A stretch of 64,000 bases of DNA from Melampsora larici-populina 98AG31. Lineage: Eukaryota > Basidiomycota > Pucciniomycetes > Pucciniales > Melampsoraceae. Location: the NCBI RefSeq assembly GCF_000204055.1, contig NW_006768816.1:509991-573990 (forward strand). The letters are read 5' to 3'. Each line of letters opens with the position of its first letter. The first letter of the stretch is position 1. Below the pieces are notes generated by a model, which ran no database searches, had not been told where the DNA came from, and worked only from the letters and a program-made list of their open reading frames with translations. The position numbers and the translations under genes are program-made. Shown one piece after another: positions 59,001 through 64,000 of this stretch.

Positions 59001-61480
59001 ATTTTTATAATCCACATTGATAGTACCAAGTGGCACCGTAGACAATCCCGACACAAATCCGGGAGATCCTTCTTCTGTCCCCCAGCTTATCAATCCTGTA
59101 TCAACGGGTGAAGTGAGCCAGCGCGGTTCAAAGGGTGTGGTGAACCAGCCGGTATCAACCCCAACGCCTGATGGTTGGTCTTTCACCACCCACCTAGATA
59201 AAGCTGAACGGACTGATAAATTGAATTGTATGATTAGTATCAAGTGGCACCACCGGTGATCCCGATGCAGATGTGGGAGGCACTTCTGTTGTCACGCAGT
59301 CCACAACAGCAACTAGTGTATCGACAGATACAGTGAGCCAGCCCGGATCAACGGGTGGAGTAAGCCAGGCGTCATCATCGCAAAACTCTAATGGTTTGTC
59401 TTTCCCCATACTCCTAAGCAAAATTAGAGGGACTGACGACTTCCACTTTGCCTAAACTCTATGATTAGTATCAAGTGGCAGCACAGATACTCTTGATACT
59501 ACTAGTACTGTGACGAATCCTTCTGTTGTCACACAGCCTACAATCCCTGTATCAACAAGTGGAGCGAGCCAGACCGTTGACACAACATCAACATCATCAC
59601 TAACCAACCAAAGCTCTCTCACAATTGCTGACCTCCTGGCAATTATCCAAACTCTCCTCTCCATAATCAATGGTAAAACGCCTAGTAAGAGATCCCCTCA
59701 AGTATTCGATTTTCTTGAAAAATGCATCTTAACAGCCAGCTTATCCCCTCCTCACATTAATTTCCAATTAGATTCGCCTGATGCTCTAGCCAAGGTGACA
59801 TCTCAGCTTAGTCAAATTAGTTTTAACACTTCAACAAGTGAGAGTGAGTTCTGTTCAGCTTTGAACAACAGAGACCGCGCAAAGCAGAATGCTTAAAGTC
59901 AGTCTGTATACTTACATGACTTAATCATATAGCGCAACTACCGAACACTACGACACTCCAAAATAATGTTATCGGTGAGGGATATCCGTGAGATATCAGA
60001 ACATGAGAAGTGCCTAGCGCCATTTTCTAACGTCATCTCATTCTTTGTAGACAACAATCCAAGTGACGCTTCTTCATCCCTTGGCGTGGGTGTACAAGAA
60101 TTGAAACAAAGTGGTGAGCAAGGCTTTTGGGAATACTAATGTTCATTCGCCTCCATATAGGTGTAATTTGTAGGTCGAGAATTATTAACATGATTGATGT
60201 ATTCGTCTTAGTTGTTATCGAAGCAGCCCCAAGTGATCCTGGCAGTAGTAAGTGATCAAATGAAAACATACAGAGTCTCCTCGCACGAAACAAAATCTTG
60301 ACAGAAATCATGTCCGTGTATTCTGCTTAGGTTCCACGGGTAAGGATTCACAAAAATTGCAGGAATCAAAGCTAAAAAATGAGAAAGATGTTGACACTTT
60401 CGCCTCGATAGACGCGTCATCGTCTGATATTAAAACCAACACGCTGTTGTCTGGTAAGAGAACATTCATCAAAACTTGACCGCCTCTGTCCAGATTACCG
60501 ACTAAATATTCATGAACCGTGTCATTCTCCAGCCGAGTCAAATGATTCAAGTGATTCAAGCTCTCTGGGTTCATCAGGTACTAGTAGAACATCCTTCAGT
60601 TTCATTGAGCCGCATGCTGAAATTTTTGTCTTGATAGAACCAGCATCTTCTGATCTTACAAACAAAGATTCATCGCCTGGTGAGAGAACTTTTATCCAAA
60701 CCTAACCACTATAGCAGAATCATGACTGACTGTCAATATCATGAATCTATAGGAAAACTAGATGCATCAAGCGATTCGAGTTCTGTCGATCCTTCAGGTA
60801 TTTGTAAAACGTCCTTCGAACCTTTTTGAAGCAAATGCTGAAGCTTTCCTATTGATAGGCCAGAAACTGCCAGTTCTTAGAGCCAGGAATATAGCGTCTG
60901 GTGAGACAAAACTTAGCCAGACTTCTCTCTCTCACACCTGACTGACTGTTTATGGGTCTCATGATTCTCAGGCGAACTAAATGGGTCACCACATTCAAGT
61001 TTGGTGGACTTATCAGGTAGGAGTAGAATATCCTTGATCTTTTGAGGAAAACACTCGCACGGTATCTTTAACAATTGACAAAAAACATTCTTCTAGACAC
61101 CGCAGTCGAGGATACCGCACAACACAATGTAGAATCTCGTCCGTTTCAATCTCTTGATTTCTTCTTTTGACTTGATGATACCAAAATTTGACTCGAAAAA
61201 CTTTTATCTTATTGCTTAGCTCCTATGCCGGCTTCAACTGTGAATATATCGCCTACGGGAGTGCCATTTAATGAGCCACCTTGTTCTGCAATCACTGGCA
61301 TCCTCGAAAGAAGTGACTTGCTAAATACGTTGGTGCCCACCATGAGCAGAAACTCAGAGAGTGGTAAGTTAATCAAGTCAATTGACTGCGTGACTTAAAA
61401 GCTCTTATCTGACACTCCGTTCAATGTCTAACATAGGAACACTTTATGGCAAGTCTAGCCAATCATACAACTCAAGATGA
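56019..61480 (+). CDS. Repeat-built micro-exon gene, about 31 symmetric phase-1 exons, function unknown
   Basis: Family not recognised. Supported exons: 56019-56184, 56271-56288, 56369-56386, 56446-56526; then an unbroken chain 56914-56961, 57061-57087, 57235-57285, 57386-57412, 57556-57606, 57705-57731, 57882-57932, 58033-58062, 58215-58259, 58361-58393, 58549-58593, 58657-58929, 59024-59173, 59238-59393, 59469-59843, 59933-59974, 60051-60113, 60224-60247, 60331-60453, 60533-60577, 60638-60679, 60753-60797, 60859-60900, 60972-61016, 61097-61138, 61220-61363, 61437-61480. Every internal exon in the chain is a multiple of three and begins and ends in phase 1; the chain alone encodes about 696 residues. 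The N-terminal part is hydrophobic 26-residue repeats (GLRTYLGGAATILGT); the rest is Ser/Thr/Asp/Gly-rich. Exons between 56527 and 56913, the true start and any signal peptide are unresolved. Confidence 0.7.
56914..58593 (+). repeat. Tandem array 1: two-micro-exon units, period about 325 bp
   Basis: Five to six units. Each has an exon of 45-51 nt (ends LRTYLG) and an exon of 27-33 nt (GAATILGT type). Intron sequence is also conserved between units (for example the CTTGATCGTTTGATTGA block), so whole genomic units were duplicated. The 27-33 nt exons start at 57061, 57386, 57705, 58033 and 58361. Confidence 0.9.
59024..59843 (+). repeat. Tandem array 2: Ser/Thr-rich exons, period about 215-230 bp
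   Basis: Exons starting 59024, 59238 and 59469 each begin with TAYCAAGTGGCA and encode V-S/P-SGT..., followed by SVVTQ- and VSTG-type segments. The introns between them use weak donors (GTTGGT, GTTTGT) and end in GATTAG or GATAG. Confidence 0.85.
60533..61016 (+). repeat. Tandem array 3: paired 45/42-nt micro-exons, period about 220 bp
   Basis: 45-nt exons at 60533, 60753 and 60972 encode acidic Ser-rich segments (ESNDSSDSSSLGSS, KLDASSDSSSVDPS, ELNGSPHSSLVDLS). They alternate with 42-nt exons at 60638 and 60859 (and the end of 60331-60453) that end in SxG. The spacing is regular to within two bases. Confidence 0.85.
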
Positions 61481-62254
61481 ATCTCACACTCACTTGGCTC
61501 TTCTAAACAGGATTAAGCTTGAAAAGTGCACCAAAGAACACATTCTACAATCTGGGTTAGTGTATCAAGATAAATTGCATAAATTGAACCATGGATGTGC
61601 AGAATATGTGAGCTGAAACCAAGGGTACAATACCCAATATGTTGGACAGGTCTGCTAGAATCTGAACGATCAAAGGAACTAAAAGGTAGGTTTTACCCCC
61701 AGGATCCTTTCCATATTATATTCTGACATTATTCATACATTGATCGTGTTCATATCTTTGGATGAAAGTTTACAATAAGAGTTTTTTGAAAGGTGATTCT
61801 TAGTTTCAATTGAAGTCAAATCTCTACCTGAAGCTGTTACAAACTGTTTTTTTTTGTTTTGTGGGTTATCATTAGTATTCGTGAACTGAAAGCTCTCAAA
61901 TGTCAAGAAGTCTAATATTTTTGATTTGAGAAAAGCTGACCTGTTCTCTCTAGCTATGGATCTCGATTTGACTTGCAAGACACCTTCAAGAATCATCATA
62001 CATTCAAAATTTGAGCTTGAAATAGACAATCAAATTTCTGTTACACCAGCAACTTTGAAGCTATGCAACCCAATAGTTATTCCAAATTGCAATTTCATCA
62101 TCTGTGATATGTATGATATGTAGTAAATGGAACCTCAAAGATATCAAACAGTAATATATAATTTACACACTTTGCTGATATCATTTCTGTCACATCTTGA
62201 TCTTTCACTTGATTTTATGTTTCATCTTTGTCTTGAGTTTTACTCATACTTCTA
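61481..62254. other. Intergenic region
   Basis: Downstream of the micro-exon gene. No supported feature. Confidence 0.45.
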
Positions 62255-62791
62255 TTGTGTAGGATTTCTTCTTGGTTGACTGAGTATAATTACATGGTGT
62301 CTATATATCACTTTGGTGATTTGTCTGTACACCTGATAGTGATTGAGGCCCAGGCCATGAGCTCTCCTCCATTTGAATTTGATCATCGATATGTTGGGTC
62401 AGAGTGTGTGGTGACTGATAGATATCCAATCTTCTTAAACTATGACAATACCTGCCCTGACAGATCTCAGACTCTACCTGAGCATAATGATCCACACTCC
62501 CTCCTATCAATGTCATCTACATATGTAACAAACTTCTTGGGCCCATCTATGAACCAGGACCACAGAATGGTACCGACACTTGAAATTAAGCTGTATTCCA
62601 CATATAAGAGAATTTATGGGCAGGTTTGTGATAAACCACACCCAGGAGCACAATCTAATGTAATGAATATCAGCAAAATACACACAATAGTCTCCAATCA
62701 TTGGAGAACCATTTTTCATTCAATGTTGAGAGACAGTCCAGGTACCATATTGTGGGCACCCTTAGTGAATGCCAGTGTGTTGAATGTATGA
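62255..62791 (+). CDS. Hypothetical 178-residue frame
   Basis: Not recognised. The frame is long for this AT-rich DNA and, from an internal Met (MSSPPFEFDHRYVG), reads as a plausible soluble protein with scattered His and Pro. It has no signal peptide, domain motif or splice support. It may be a gene fragment or a transposon relic. Confidence 0.3.
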   Translation: MCRISSWLTEYNYMVSIYHFGDLSVHLIVIEAQAMSSPPFEFDHRYVGSECVVTDRYPIFLNYDNTCPDRSQTLPEHNDPHSLLSMSSTYVTNFLGPSMNQDHRMVPTLEIKLYSTYKRIYGQVCDKPHPGAQSNVMNISKIHTIVSNHWRTIFHSMLRDSPGTILWAPLVNASVLNV

Positions 62792-64000
62792 TTGTGATAG
62801 GAAATACCGGTGATCCATGGATGATTATCTGGGTTTTTGTATAAGAAGACAGACAGCTTCAATTTAGGGTATATAACCTGGGATATATATATTGTATAAC
62901 AGTGCCTGTATATAGGATACACATTGGAATTCATTCCATGCTGTATAATTCAGATGAATATCTTGTATTGATTACATTTGGATTTGAGCTTAGGGTGTGA
63001 TTTAGTAGGAGTGTTTGATGTTCTTGAAAGACAAAACCACTTCTCCATGGGTCATTTACCAGTGGATTGGGTCACCCATCAGGTGGATTGATTGTTTTGA
63101 GAATCCGTTTATACGGAAGGACTATCATATGATAAGTTGATCAATGTGGCTATTTGACTGAATCCTTTGGATATCAGGTTTATTCTCACATGATATTGAA
63201 GAAGCTAAGACTACTAGGAAAATAAAATCATAAAGGTTAAGTGAATAGGGATGTTCATGTAGTGAGATGGGTTACATACTAGAAATGCATTGATATATAA
63301 GTGACTGTATTCTAATTTCCAGTCTTGCTCAAACTTGGACCTTTCTCTTTTTGTATGACAAGATCTTGTAGCTTTTGTACACAACATTGTGATCACTTTG
63401 ACCACTTTTGAAGTTGATACTAAATGGGATTTTATAACCAGTCTGATTGGAAAAATATTTCTTCAGGTAACCACAGAGATATCTACATTGGTCTTGGGAG
63501 CTGAGAATGGCATACTTCACTCAAGTGGGAAACAGCAATGTTTTTGACTGTGACATTTCTTTGAAAGATGATAGTGACTTGTATATGAACATCAATTGGA
63601 ATCATTTTTTCATATAGCACATCACTAAGTTGAACAGTTTAGTTTTCAAAGACTCTTGCACCAATTGCCTTGAATATATCTATTGTCCAATAGTATATGT
63701 TATTCAAGCCAAGTACAATATCTGTACACTCAATATTTATGAAAGACAGATGGGCAGAAAAATATGGCACACAGCATACTAGTTTTGATCAGTCTTGCAC
63801 ATACATACTTTCAACCTTAGTTTCTCTGTCTATCATTCATTTGAGTCATCTCTCATTGTACATTCACTACATATTTTATCAAAGAATCATCAGTATTTGG
63901 GCACAAGAACTATTCAGATTTGGGACTTTTCATACATGCAAACTTGCCATAAACTGCGGGCAAACACTCCAATCCATAGTCCTTTCAAAACTTTGTATAC
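62792..64000. other. AT-rich intergenic region to the window edge
   Basis: No coding or structured feature supported; many short TATA-like runs (ATATATAT near 62886). Confidence 0.45.

Noticed and set aside
59844..59896. Apparent C terminus of the micro-exon gene at the TAA near 59894
   Set aside because: A GTGAGT donor at 59844 in the required phase 1 leads to a chain of twelve further in-phase exons, so this stop is more likely intronic.
1..64000. CRISPR arrays, operons, bacterial promoters or riboswitches
   Set aside because: The intron-rich eukaryotic gene structure makes these inappropriate, and the regular repeats seen are exon arrays or transposon parts.

Overview
The window looks like part of a rust-fungus (Pucciniales, Basidiomycota) nuclear scaffold, probably close to Melampsora. 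The organism call is an inference. It rests on AT-rich, intron-dense genes with short GT-AG introns, basidiomycete-like housekeeping proteins, several small multi-exon secreted proteins, and copia, pogo and hAT elements. A 100-N gap lies at 3051-3150. No database search was possible; names come from recognised motifs, and exon joins were read by hand and checked for phase and total length.

Layout: 1-1407 is the N-terminal part of MRE11 (minus). 2364-4006 is a secreted-protein locus broken by the gap. 5542-8940 is a protein O-mannosyltransferase (minus). 10610-11421 is a small secreted protein. 12252-17661 is a housekeeping block: RPN2 (minus), mitochondrial L36 (plus) and mitochondrial S19 (minus). 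18017-23327 is a dead Ty1/copia element (minus). 23756-25125 is a secreted protein built from a tandemly duplicated four-exon cassette, and its single-cassette paralog lies at 37568-38312. The repeat-rich DNA between them holds an apparently intact pogo/Tigger-type transposon (30319-33888). 39253-49092 is a second housekeeping block: mitochondrial EF-Tu, NAD kinase, TOM70 and an ESS1/Pin1 prolyl isomerase. 49594-52700 holds a MITE-like foldback and a decayed hAT transposase, followed by a tRNA-Leu(UAA) and a class-I glutamine amidotransferase.

The most unusual locus is 56019-61480. It is a plus-strand gene made of about 31 readable exons, most of them 18-75 nt, and every one that I could place is symmetric phase 1-1. 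It contains three separate tandem exon arrays. In the first array the intron after each 27-33 nt exon holds a conserved internal AG|GTRA junction, so two normal-sized introns sit back to back with no exon between them. This resembles fungal stwintrons or recursive splicing, combined with a schistosome-like micro-exon gene design.

Several housekeeping genes serve mitochondria (L36, S19, EF-Tu, TOM70, and an NAD kinase with a presequence-like N terminus). NAD kinase and TOM70 share a 240-bp divergent promoter, and RPN2 and L36 share a 287-bp one. The secreted genes sit beside or between transposons, the usual setting for fast-evolving secreted proteins in rusts.
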